This document shows positions 21,266 through 31,500 of a DNA stretch of 64,000 nucleotides, in pieces. Origin of the DNA: Odontocerum albicorne (taxonomy: Eukaryota; Arthropoda; Insecta; Trichoptera; Odontoceridae); contig OX463846.1 of the NCBI GenBank assembly GCA_949825065.1, forward strand, positions 7,335,366 to 7,399,365, in the 5' to 3' direction. Within the stretch, counting starts at the first letter, position 1. Each line of letters begins with the position of its first letter. The notes beneath the pieces were generated by a model, which was not told where the DNA came from, did not search any database, and worked only from the letters and a program-made list of their open reading frames with translations. A program made the translations under genes and the position numbers.

Positions 21266-21384
21266 AACTACCATCACTCCTAGGTTGGAAAAAAGTCGTT
21301 TTACCAATTATGCCATGAATACCGTATAGCTCAGTTCAATTATGCCATGAATGCCGTGTAACTCAGTTCAATTATAAGTTAATT

Positions 21385-21642
21385 TTAGACACGTGGAACG
21401 AATGACAAAACATATATACAGTGCAAATATGAATGGAAAATGTGATAGAGGAAGACCTAGGATAGCATGGTAAGATCAAGTGTACGATATTTTGAAAGAA
21501 TGAAATATAAAAATTCAGAGAACTCCTACGAGCTGTATGAGAGAGTGTATGAATCTAGTTGATATGTGTGGCGATAGGAAAGTCTGTCACTATCTCATTT
21601 CTGCTTACCTCGATAGGGGGATGGCATAATGTTATGTATGTA
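21385..21642 (+). pseudogene. RTE-like LINE 3' end with TATG tail
   Basis: The plus strand shows TRGTNDKTYIQCKYEWKM-like, then GRPRIAW-stop-DQVYDILKE, and the terminal block GGCGATAGGAAAGTCTGTCA...CTGCTTACCTCG...GGATGGCATAATG. It ends in the short repeat TTATGTATGTAT. Short simple-repeat 3' tails are typical of RTE-clade elements. The foldback mariner has inserted at the TA of this tail. Confidence 0.6.
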
Positions 21643-22431
21643 TTGGGTGTTAATATAAGTTGTGTCCGTTTTTTTTTTCAATTTAAAAATGAGCACCAAT
21701 AGTAAAACGAAATGGTAAAGGTTATACGTCATTCCAAAGAAAATTTTCTGCTCTACAAGATGTTGTGTTTGCTTTTACGTCACATGTATTATTTTATTTG
21801 ATTACAAGCCTTCAAAATAAAATGTCAAGTAGATGAAAGTGAACATTTTCGACACCTCCTTCTGTTCGCGTTCAATCGTGGGAATAAAGCTTCCAAAGCT
21901 GCTTGCAATATTTGCGAAGTATACGGTGAAGATTCTATGAATACAATTACAGCTTGTCGATGGTTTTTGCGTTTCAAAGATAGTAATTTCGACCTGAAAG
22001 ACATGGACTTCGATGAGGACCACTTAAATTATATTATTCGTGAAGATCCCCTTCAAACCACCGTAGAACTGGCTGAACAGATGAATTGTAGTCCCGTGAC
22101 TGTATACCACCATCTTAAATCAATGGAAAAAGTCCAGAAGTTCGGCGCTTGGGTTCCACATGTATTGAGTGAAAACAACAAAAATCAACGTTCGACAATT
22201 GAAGGATGGTCAAAACAGAAGGAGGTGTCGAAAATGCTCATTTTCGTCTACTTGACATTCCATTTTGAAGGTTTGTTATCAAATAAAATAATATATGTAA
22301 CGTAAAAGCAATATTTTGTAGAGCAGAAAATTTCCTTTCGAATGACGTATAACCTTTACCATTTTGTTTTACTTTAGGTGCTCATTTTTAAATTTGAAAA
22401 AAAAATGGACAAAACTTATGTTAACACCCAA
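21643..22431 (+). mobile_element. Foldback mariner, 789 bp, with about 220-bp inverted ends
   Basis: TA duplications (21641-21642 and 22432-22433) flank TIRs starting TTGGGTGTTAATATAAGTTG. Inversion continues far beyond a normal 28-30-bp mariner TIR: 21643-21866 and 22214-22431 are inverse complements, including 5' UTR and the first transposase codons. Landmarks are GGTTATACGTCATTC, GCTTTTACGT and CGACACCTCCTTCTGTT with their complements. The 3' part of the gene has been replaced by an inverted copy of the 5' end. The same family, without the inversion, is at 57051-57605. Confidence 0.9.
21817..22213 (+). pseudogene. mariner transposase N-terminus, 3'-truncated
   Basis: The family start codon (ATG in the copy at 57227) is ATA here at 21817-21819. 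The frame then stays open: HFRHLLLFAFNRGNKASKAA, NICEVYGEDSM, CRWFLRFKDSNFDL, FDEDHLNYIIREDPLQTTVE, LAEQMNCSPVTVYHHLKSM, KVQKFGAWVPHVLSENNKN. This covers both helix-turn-helix motifs of the DNA-binding domain. Coding sequence stops where the inverted 5' end begins (22214), so the whole catalytic domain is missing. A truncated DNA-binding protein could act as a repressor, but the lost ATG argues against it. Confidence 0.9.
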
Positions 22432-22433
22432 TA

Positions 22434-23059
22434 CAATACAAATAAGACATACAATTCCATCAGATCCTATAGAAACGCTACTTTGATGTATTTTCTTGCT
22501 GGTAATACACAGTGAACATCACTGTTTATTTCGTTTAGCGTAATATTCGTATAGTTATGGTTTCCATATTTGAGATGCGTATTTCTAAGTCATCACGAAC
22601 GTAGACGTAATAAGAAGTTTTTAATTAAAGAAGATATTGCAAAACTTTTTAGTTCCTTATAATAAACCCTTACATACTATTACACTTTCCATCTACCCTA
22701 ACATAACAAATATACAACGAAATATTGCTTAAATTACTCCGTTTTTTGCACTGCAGATACAAGATGATGATGTGGAAAGGTTTCTTCTTTCTCTTCTGAA
22801 TCTACAATAATAGCCATTTGGCCTCAGAAATTGGGGTAAACTTATCGAGTTTGGTCAAGAGGCGAGCACACAATGCGGCCGGAGGCGTGGGCGACTCCCG
22901 ACAGTTAAGGTCGGCAAAGAGGACAGATAATAAGCAATGTTTTAATGAGATAAGATTTGTTTGTTTCAAATTTTGCCCAACAACAAAAGTTTAATTTTAA
23001 AGTTTTACACTTAATACATTTTGTCGAGTAATACTAAAAATGAAGGTGTAGATTCAATT
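22434..23059. other. Spacer
   Basis: No gene recognised. A short GC-richer patch near 22858-22925 matches nothing I know. Confidence 0.4.
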
Positions 23060-23365
23060 CGATGTACATACATATCCCTATCGGAGTAAGCAGAAAGGAG
23101 AGAGCGTCAGACTTTCCTATCGTGACATACACATTTGGCCTCTTATACATCCATACAAGTTATACAGCTCCTAGAATTCAGACTTTAACATTTTTTTTTC
23201 AAAGTGTCGTACACTTGATTCAACCATACATTCCTTAGTTTTTTTGTTTACGATACATTTTACTCAAATTGTAACTAAACAGAGGAAGACCGTCTACCAC
23301 CCTTTCTACACACATTTGCACTGTTTATTTGTTAGTCTTTCTTCATTCATTCGTTTCACGTGCCT
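23060..23365 (-). pseudogene. RTE-like LINE 3' end, inverted
   Basis: The complement of the family end appears here: ATCCCTATCGGAGTAAGCAG, CGTCAGACTTTCCTATCGTG, ACACTTGATTCAACCATACA, CACATTTGCACTGTTTATTT and TCATTCGTTTCACGTGCCTA. Stops break every frame. An AT-rich insertion near 23230-23275 separates two blocks. Confidence 0.6.
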
Positions 23366-23724
23366 AAACTATTTGTTTTTGAGTGTGATGTGTTAAAATG
23401 TGTTTTTATGATTATTTCGTTGAATTTTTTGTAAAAAATATTTGATAGATTTTCAGTTATTTATTTAAAAATTTTATGCGTTGTCCTGCCTCATTCTTAC
23501 TTGAGTATTGTATTATAAGTTGGTTCTTAGCTCAGTCGACGTTTTGAATATCGATTACTAATGCTAAATGTTAAACGCCTTATACTTTAGTTAAACTTTT
23601 ATACCTTATTTGATGTCAATTTATTTAGTTGTATTATTATTTGCCTTTTATGTTTTTTAGAAATAGCCCTAGAGAAGGTATTTTACTGTGGAATCATAAA
23701 AAAATGGAGAATTTATCAAATTAT
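23366..23724. other. AT-rich spacer
   Basis: Nothing recognised. Confidence 0.4.
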
Positions 23725-24086
23725 CATTGTAACGTAGAAGTTGTAAGAGGAGGCGTATATATGTAGAAGAAACGATAGATGTGTATCGTGATAGAACAGT
23801 CTGGTGCTCTTTTTTCTCGCCTATTCCAACAAGGATGGCGTGATGGTATGCATGTTTCATGACATGATAAGTGGTAATAAATGGAGAGCGAAGAAGGGTT
23901 TTACCGAAGAAACAGTGAAAATATTTAGTTTTTTGACTGATCGAAATGTAACAAATATGACAAACAGGATAACATGTATTGATGTGGTGAAAACTGCGTG
24001 TATAGATAAGAATGTGTGGAGATATGTCCTCTCTGCCTACCCCAAAAAGGAACAAGGTGAGATAGTATGTATGTATGTACCATTAT
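23725..24086 (+). pseudogene. Two RTE-like LINE 3' ends in tandem orientation
   Basis: The first piece (23725-23850) carries TGTGTATCGTGATAGAACAG...GTCTGGTGCTC and GGCGTGATGGTATGCATG, the family terminus. The second (23860-24086) reads NKWRAKKGFTEETVK, DVVKTACIDKNVWRYVLSAY with PKKEQ, like the final V..A..IC.DR..W..I.SAYP block, then the tail TAGTATGTATGTATGTA. Only C-terminal tails remain. Confidence 0.5.
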
Positions 24087-24689
24087 AACTGCCCGAAAGC
24101 GATAATCATGCGGAATTATATTGAATACTTATTTTGTTGGAGTAGAAAATTGTGACGGATATAAAGTCATGTATCGTTTTTTTTTCATTTTATTCTCACC
24201 AAATAGGGATGAAAATAGGGGATGCCATAAAACGATCATATCCAGGTCTGTCCATAACCTGGCACTTCAAAGCAATTGCTGAACTTGTTCCGAGGTGATC
24301 AATAACAGCTGTAATTATCTATTATAAGGTCATTGGGATATTAATCCAATGAACCCGAGACCTGGGGGAAACTCTAAAAACTACTCACCCTGGAGTCTTA
24401 TTTGTGAATATCTGTATTTTACAGACTACCAAAAAAGGCTACCTGAAAATACTGAGATCGTATTGATTTTGTCCCATAAACCCAACAACAATTGGAAATT
24501 TTTGTAAGGCTTTATGTAAAAAAAATAACTTGAACCCTTTTATAATTTTACTGTAAAATATAAGAAATCGAATCCGAAATCTGGCGAGTAGAAAATAAGC
24601 GTCACACCTAGCTTACAGAGGTAACTAAATTATTAAAAATTAAATAGAAAATGTTAAAAAAATGAAAAAATGATATGACTACAGAATTC
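24087..24689. other. Spacer
   Basis: Nothing recognised with confidence; the less AT-rich stretch near 24220-24400 may be an unidentified repeat. Confidence 0.35.
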
Positions 24690-24800
24690 GTTTTATTTAT
24701 CGAAAACTTTGTGAAATGAAGAAATAAGTTTTTTTTTTATCAAAAACTTTGTTAAATGAAGAAATACGTTTTATTTATCAAAAACTTTGTTAAATGAAAC
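24690..24800. repeat. 38-40-bp tandem repeat, 3 units
   Basis: Units containing TATCAAAAACTTTGTTAAAT begin near 24690, 24728 and 24768. They differ mainly in T-run length. Confidence 0.8.
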
Positions 24801-25462
24801 AAAAGCAAAATGTTATGAAATAATTTTGTTCAAAATTAAGCCTTCCAAGATTCGGTCCTAACTTAATGTTACCCTCAACCCTACTTACAAATTTACCAAC
24901 AAGCCATTATTAAATAATACGAAAAAAAAAACGAAATTCATTTTTGATATTTTTCCACATTTTTTTTTAATAAATTATGACCTCAAGCGGCGCTCATTTT
25001 CAACAAAAGACCAATAAATTTCACCATCAGTATGAAAGTGGACACTAATGTCCCTTCGCTGTGGCAGTATTTCCGTAATTATGTCCATCGGGTGCTGTAC
25101 CTTGCAGCTTCCTTCTACCGTCCTGTCACCGTCTGCGGACCTCTCCTCATCCCCCGTCTCATACATTAATGTATGGCGTTATATAACTCATCCTTCTAGA
25201 TAGAGTATCCTTGAGATAAATTACGCCAAACATCCCTAATCTCAGCTAGCCCAGATACAAAAATAAAGTGGGGTTTATCTTGGAAACAATGTGATCATAC
25301 TACCCCCTGATAGTAGGCCTCGTTTAATAATGTTTTAAGAAGGCTGTATAATGTTTGATTAAATATTTATTAAGTCTAGGTTTTATAGAAGAGAATGTTC
25401 TTATTTAGAATGTTCTATTTTAGTATTTATTTTTGTTTTCCTTATAATATCAAATAAATGAG
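24801..25462. other. Spacer
   Basis: No gene recognised. The 63-codon minus-strand frame at 24975-25166 has no known motif. Confidence 0.4.
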
Positions 25463-26014
25463 GTAAGCCGAAGGATCTTCTTCAGCCTTCATTCCCTTAA
25501 AGTGTTGCAAAGATTCCTACCAACTAAAACCAAAATTTTACTCGTACAATCTCTGCTCTCTCCGATTCTGGACTATGCAGACGTATGTTACTTGGATGTT
25601 ACAGAGGAACAGCTGGACAAATTACAGCGTCTTCAAAATGTGTGCCTAAGATTTATTTTCAACCTACGAAAGTACGATCATATAACTTCATACCAGAAGG
25701 CATTGAACTGGTTGAATGTTAGAAATAGACGCCAAATTCACATACTGTCTCTATTGTATAATATCCTTAACTGTCCCGCCGCACCCTCTTATCTCGCCGA
25801 AAATTTTCAGCGTCTTTCCAATCATGGATTAGCGCTACGCTCAAACAGAGATTGTTTATTGGCCTTTCCAGTTCACCGCTCCTCTTTCTTTACGTCGTCC
25901 TTTACTTTCCATGCAGTGAGACTCTGGAATCAGTTACAAACCAATATAAGACTCGCTCCGTCCTTGGCATGCTTTAAGAAGCGACTGAAAAAACTCTTAA
26001 TTTCTAGTCAGTAA
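25463..26014 (+). pseudogene. LINE reverse transcriptase C-terminal region
   Basis: One open frame without internal stops runs from about 25463 to the TAA at 26012-26014. It reads VSRRIFFSLHSLKVLQRF, TKTKILLVQSLLSPILDYAD, LDKLQRLQNVCLRFIFNL, LNWLNVRNRRQIHILSLLYN and FHAVRLWNQLQTN, ending LACFKKRLKKLLISSQ. This is the thumb and C-terminal part that follows the palm in jockey/CR1-group reverse transcriptases. The catalytic YxDD lies in the missing 5' part. There is no initiator ATG. The intact frame suggests a relatively young insertion. Confidence 0.8.
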
Positions 26015-26325
26015 AATAACGTGTTTCATTCCTGATTTTTCTTTTCCTTTCCTCTCCACCATCCTTTCCTTTCCTTTTGATTGATGATATCTCACTGTAT
26101 ATGAAAAATAATGTTCGGGTGATTGTCCGCCTTTGTGGGGTTTGTGGGCATGTTCTCACGTATATGTTTATGGATTTCGTGGGGATGGATAGTCATTTGA
26201 ATGATTTATGCGACCACGTAACTTGCTTCATTTACTTTTGTCTGGTTGGTTGGAAGAGATTGCCGCCTGGCAATAAGCCCGCCAGATTGTATTGCAACAA
26301 AAGTGTTAAATAAATAAATAAATAT
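25463..26325 (+). mobile_element. LINE 3' portion (jockey-like), 5'-truncated, with 3' UTR and (TAAA)n tail
   Basis: Contains the end of ORF2 (25463-26014) and a 3' UTR that ends GTGTTAAATAAATAAATAAA. The last 85 bp of the UTR (TCTGGTTGGTTGGAAGAGAT, TGCCGCCTGGCAATAAGCCC, GCCAGATTGTATTGCAAC) match the tails of the tRNA-derived SINEs of the window. A second copy of the UTR lies at 48927-49150. AATATCA occurs near both ends but is too weak for a target-site call. Truncation near 25463 is typical of incomplete reverse transcription. Confidence 0.75.
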
Positions 26326-27822
26326 CACAGCATGCATACTATATCATGAATCAATATACGCACAGCAGTTATCCATTCATATAAAAGCAATTTGATTGCA
26401 AGGGATTGTTTATTTATAAATCAATAAAATAATCATACTAATTAAATTGTTTTAATTTAGAGCACATCAAAATGTCAAATTGAGTTATGCGTTAGATCCT
26501 TATTCTTTGGGATAAACGTTTATATTTTTAATCTGTCAATAAGAGTGAGTTATTCTACAGTGGATTTCCGAGTTTGAGCGCCCTTGTGGAGAGTTTGCTC
26601 TCCAAACGTTGCTAAATAAATTTGTCCTTTTATTACATGTTTAGGGGTTAGTTTGATTGTTATTCTCTCTCAACTCAACTTTTATTTTGCACCATAATAT
26701 TGACAGCCGTAGCCCTCTTCTTTTCGTCGATATGTAAAGCGCTATATTGATCACATGGTTATCGTCTCTGTTCATCACGTGCTCTTGAACTGTGGTTCAG
26801 TTTCTTGAAACAGAAATTAGAACTGCCCCAAAAGTAACCGCGGCATATTGGTTCCGAATCATTGTCGAGTCTTGTCACACCTCTACCTTATCAGCACTTT
26901 CCCCTTATTTGTATAAAACTTCTTCGTGCATATTTTTTTTAGTATTCGACCAAATACTTGCATCCTTAGTTTAAAATATTATATTTAAAACTATGGACAA
27001 GTTCGCCAAGTATGCATCTACGATAAGCTATCCCTCTTGAGCAAGCATGATTGTCAGCCATCTTATGGATGGTAGATGCTTGTGTGCGTATAGGTTTATA
27101 ATATGCAAGCTGTTACACTTCAACAGACACACCCTCCTGATGTATCAAACTCAGATTTCCGTTGACTAGACAATCATAGTTCTATGACGATCGGCTGGTT
27201 TAATATACTGCAGCCTTTTATTAGGCCAAGTTTTATACAGCACAATTTTTGTGTTGTTTTTAATAGCGATATACAAGTTTATGGTTTAATGCGTATAAGC
27301 TTTAGAAAAAAATTTATTCAGATGAAAAACGGTTTAAAAAAGAATCAATCTTGAATTAAATCCGCCAGAAATCAAATCCAGGACACCCACTTGCTTAACG
27401 TGAATGCGAATTGTAAGATCATGGCAACTGATAGATAAATAATGTTTTTTAGTTGTTTTCTTTAAAAAATTGTAAATTAATAATGAAAATATCTGAACGA
27501 TGTGTAAAGAAAGATCCGTGAATATTTTTTGCGAAATCTTAGGTCACGATGATAGCACAGTGGGAAAGGAAGAGTTAATACGATATACTGGTGAGCGATA
27601 AAATGTTAGAACAGGTTGAGGAATTCTGATATTATGATGGAAAAGTTACGAGGGATGTTGAACAAGGTATAGCGACAGGAAACAAAACAATGGGGTACTA
27701 AAACATATATATTCGAACCGGGAAACATCAAAATCTAACAAGTCTTCAATAATATGATAGGACTAACTTTGATGTATCAGAGTAATATTTGGATGTGGAA
27801 AAATGAAGAGACAAAAATACAA
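26326..27822. other. Spacer
   Basis: About 1.5 kb in which I recognise no gene, array or element. Confidence 0.4.
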
Positions 27823-27825
27823 GTA

Positions 27826-28040
27826 CAGTACCCGGCGGTAAGTAATACACACCGTCTATGTCATTCATACACGTGTTCCATCGTGCTTTCTCATTCTTTC
27901 TACCTAACAGCTCTTTCTAGATATTGGACTGTTAGCGCATCGTTAGCGCAAAGAGCTGTTAGGTAGAAATACTGACAAATCGCGACGGAACACGTGTATG
28001 AATAACAGAGATGATGTGTATTATTTACCGCCGGGTACTG
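27826..28040. mobile_element. 215-bp palindromic MITE (CAGT ends, TA duplication)
   Basis: Arms 27826-27916 and 27950-28040 are inverse complements with about 85% identity by eye. They start CAGTACCCGGCGGTAAGTAA and share ATTCATACACGTGTTCC and TACCTAACAGCTCTTT. TA flanks both sides (27824-27825 and 28041-28042). CAGT ends with TA duplications fit the Tc1/pogo part of the Tc1/mariner superfamily. The 33-bp centre contains GTTAGCGC twice. There is no coding capacity. Confidence 0.75.
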
Positions 28041-28183
28041 TACGTCGTAGAATTGCATGTATCTAAGACAGGGGTATTCTCTAATAAAAATCATAGGGTG
28101 GTATGGCGGGGCAGCTCGAGATTGTTGTTAGAATCGCGATGGGATTCTCGAATACGAAGCCCAGCAACGACGATGATGACGAA

Positions 28184-28241
28184 ATATTTGGTTCAGTACA
28201 ATACATAGAATATTTAGTTCAGTACAATACATAGAATATTT
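28184..28241. repeat. 26-bp direct duplication
   Basis: ATATTTAGTTCAGTACAATA (first copy with one T-to-G change), then CATAGA, occurs twice in tandem, ending ATATTTA. Confidence 0.8.
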
Positions 28242-28309
28242 ACGAGTATGCTTCATCCTTATTTTATGATAACTGTTTTTGTTTTTCATTATCAAAGACG
28301 ACACGGGAT

Positions 28310-28558
28310 ATAAAAAAGAGCGCCTTGGAGTTTAAATTAAAACATTTGCCTCTGCCATCTAACGTGTCAAAAAAATACAAAACATGGCTTCGTTTGATGT
28401 TCTTTTTTTCTTGTTCCAATTAATTGTTTATGGCAAGTACCTCAAATGTTATCAAAACTCATAAAAATGGCTATGTTAGTATAAATGAGTTTACATTGTT
28501 AGTAATAAAAACTGTTCATTGTGTTTAGTATGCTTGTTTAGACAATTAGACGTCTTAG
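28310..28558 (+). repeat. Dispersed repeat R1, copy 1
   Basis: Homologous to 35143-35415. Shared blocks are TTTGCCTCTGCCATC, AACGTGT, CAAAAAAATACAAAACA and TTCCAATTA, followed downstream by similar TGTCTA/AGACGTC sequence. No protein coding. Family unknown; it precedes SINE heads in both places. Confidence 0.6.
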
Positions 28559-28559
28559 G

Positions 28560-28725
28560 ACGACCTCGGCACCTATTTTTCATCCCCTAAGTTAAGTCAA
28601 CCAATACCCCCGAACACTAGGCGGAAAAAATCCTTTGTTATTCGAGGGGAGTAGCACAGCACGGGACTTGAACTAGCGACTATCTGCACGGAAGTCCATT
28701 GCGTTACCGTGCGGCTATGCATCTC
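28560..28725 (-). mobile_element. tRNA-derived SINE, second family, copy 1
   Basis: The minus strand begins GGAGATGCATAGCCGCACGG (A-box TAGCCGCACGGTA) and has B-box AGTTCAAGTCC, then CGTGCTGTGCTACTCC. The head resembles the copy at 63180-63297 (TTCCGTGCGGA..GTCG, CATGCTGTGCTA) and differs from the main family. The body to the left is not shared with the main family and no LINE-like tail is seen. Confidence 0.55.
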
Positions 28726-28744
28726 CAAATAAGCGTATGTACTT

Positions 28745-31289
28745 ACAAGAAATAAATATGTACTTACAGTAAATATGTATGTACTTTCAAGAAGCACATT
28801 TGGTCGAGCTAGAAAGGTAATTCTAAAGTTAAGTCAAGTGAACCGTAAAATATGACACGTGAAAGATGTTTCATGCTCGAAAAGAAATTTAAAATTTTTG
28901 ACGCAAACTCTTTCATAAAGTCAATTTACAAGTTATGTTCACTTCTAGGTTAATATCTCTAAAGTTGTATCTAATTATAATTAATTGATAAACACATTTT
29001 CTACATAAACAAATCCTTCATCTAACGAATAGTAACAAACATAACAAGAATAAATTAATAACATGTACAAAAAAATTAATAACATAAATATACCAAAAGT
29101 GGCTAAATTATATCGACAAATATTGAATGCTGAGGATTTAAAGGCTCCTTTATTTCCCCCCCGGGCCGTTTTCTCTCCCAGTCAAACTTGAGAGATAATT
29201 TTGTGCTTTAATAAATATTGCCCAGGGTATTCTATTTTAGCTCGGATAAATGTATGCTCGTATGGTGGGTGGCAAAGCCCGTTTTTCTGAAAACACTTTT
29301 ATGCTTTTATTAAATATTGACCGCAGTTGGCAGAGGGAGAAAAATATTAACGCATAAGCGGAGAAAACTTCAACCAAAACGAAATATATCTGGTTCTGAT
29401 AACATGATTTCTTTTTAAAAAAAGTGAGGCACCAAGTGATGGATGTTACAAAATAATATATACATATTCATAATCTTTTTATCCATCTATTACAAAAATT
29501 AACTATCCTTACGTATCCTTTACATAACATAACTACAATTAGAAAACAAATAATGTATTAATATCTTCCAAAAAAACTATAAACGCTAATGCATCAACAT
29601 CTCTCTCAAGACTAACGAGCATACAATATTTTATGGCAAATTTAATAAATATATTCTGAATATAAAATGGAATAAAAAGTCTTCCCGTCAAGACCCAATG
29701 TGACAAAATCTAGATAAAAATATCCACCAAACCCGACATGGAGTTACCCCAATTCTCACATCTAATGAACTACAGAGTACAACTTTCGTAAGCAAACTCT
29801 TATTGACACTTTAAAGTTGTAGTTTTTAGCAGGATTTTGGAATTCAATTTGAAACAATATATCGGGGATATCAACAAAAATGTAATAATTTTATACAAAA
29901 CCATCAAATTTAAAGTATTTTTTCTCTCAGAAAGTTTAAGTAGGGGTGTGTCATTCAATTAGAGATTGTTGTCAAGTAAAGCTTATTCTAAAATGATCGA
30001 GCCTCTTCGACAACCGCGGAACGTATTCTGCATCAACTTTGCAAGTATGCTCGAATTGTATCAGTGTAAATCAATCCATCGTCACGTATCATCCTTCGCG
30101 TTTGCTAGTCTCGCTTTAAGGAGGCTCTACTCTAGAGGCGTAAATTTCGGGCGTTTTTTCAGACTTACAAAAAAACTAAAAACATTTTTCCTATGCATTG
30201 TTTATAGTTTGTTTATTGATGATTTGAGAATGTACAAAAATAAATAAAATTCAAGATGTTATCAGCTATCATATCTTGTCGTAAAAAAAGGGGTAAACTG
30301 GTCGACATGATTAAAGCCCTTTTGTAAATTTAAAATGAAAAACATACACAGTTTCCTAATAAAAAATAATGTCGTTATAGTTGGTACCAAACAAAAAAAA
30401 TTGTAAAATGGCGGCAGTCTAAAAAAATAATTTTTTCCCCTTTTTTTCTAATATTTTTTTTTTAAATAGTAAAACAAATAGTTTTGTATTATTCAAGGTA
30501 GAGACGATAAATAAATGTTTATTAAAGTTTTTTTACTAAATTTAAAAGCAATCGGTTATATAAAACTTGAGATTTTATGTCAACCAGGTTGAAAAAAGTA
30601 GTTTCGAGAAAAACACGTTTAAAGTTTTGAGATTATTGTCTGAGCCATTACGGTGTGGCGTAAATGCTGCCTCGTTTATAGCTAAAGCTTCGTAAATATT
30701 GAGAATTTCAAATTTCCTTTTGAGAACATATGTTATTTATACAGATCTTAACTTTAAAATATACCAAAAATTTTTTTTTTCTAGAGCAGAATACCTCCTT
30801 AAGTAGTTTGTGAACAGTCAGAATTCACGTTATCAATCAGTATTTCATTTTGCTATTTGGCTCTATCTGCTTACACAATCAATACCACTGTCGAACAATG
30901 TAAATATAAACTTAAAAAAAAAACAAAGACTTATTTAAGTACATTATCTCACTGACTGCTATAAAATTAATGTACAATAGTAAACGCATAACGTGCCAAA
31001 CAAGTTTATCTAAGTTAACGACTATTTAAATAATCAGCATAAAAAACTTTTTTGAAATATTTTTAATATAATTGTAATGTACACAAAGCTTTACTCTACA
31101 CCAAATAAATGATCACATTATGTTATTAGCTGTAAAGCTAGACTCGTTGCCTACTTTAAAAGCGTTGACTTACACTTGTCTTATTATACATAAAAACTCA
31201 TAAACAATGCAATAAGGCTGAGCAGCAGTCGCTTGTGACATTAAACAACTCGAATAAAAAATACCCCGATACAAAATCGAGAGCATTTT
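28745..31289. other. Long AT-rich spacer
   Basis: About 2.5 kb with no recognisable gene or element. CTTTAATAAATATTG and CTTTTATTAAATATTG recur near 29206 and 29304. The 93-codon frame at 29966-30247 shows no known motif. Confidence 0.4.
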
Positions 31290-31500
31290 TTATCTAGATG
31301 TCAAGTTTTTTTTTTTTAATATTGTTGAATTTTTTGCCTTCCTTATTTCTTCAGGGAGTACATTAAAAAAGTTCGGGCTGTAACTAGAGGTTCTCTAGCA
31401 AATTTTAAAATTCACCCTAGTTACAAAAAATTAATTCTGGACCGATCGCAGTATCTTTCATGCCTGAAATCTGATACAAATCGTCTCCTGTTTATATATA
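31290..31500 (-). pseudogene. Jockey-like reverse transcriptase C-terminal fragment
   Basis: The minus strand reads VTRVNFKIC, a stop, RTSSYSPNFFNVLPEEIRKA and KNSTILKKKNLTSR with a stop. This is the ..R.N......FN.LP.EIR......FKKKLK.. end of jockey-type LINE proteins. One internal stop and a T-run mark decay. The rest of the ORF is not found to the right. Confidence 0.6.

Noticed and set aside
24975..25166. 63-codon minus-strand frame
   Set aside because: Acidic N-terminus and no recognisable motif; the length is expected by chance in a less AT-rich patch.
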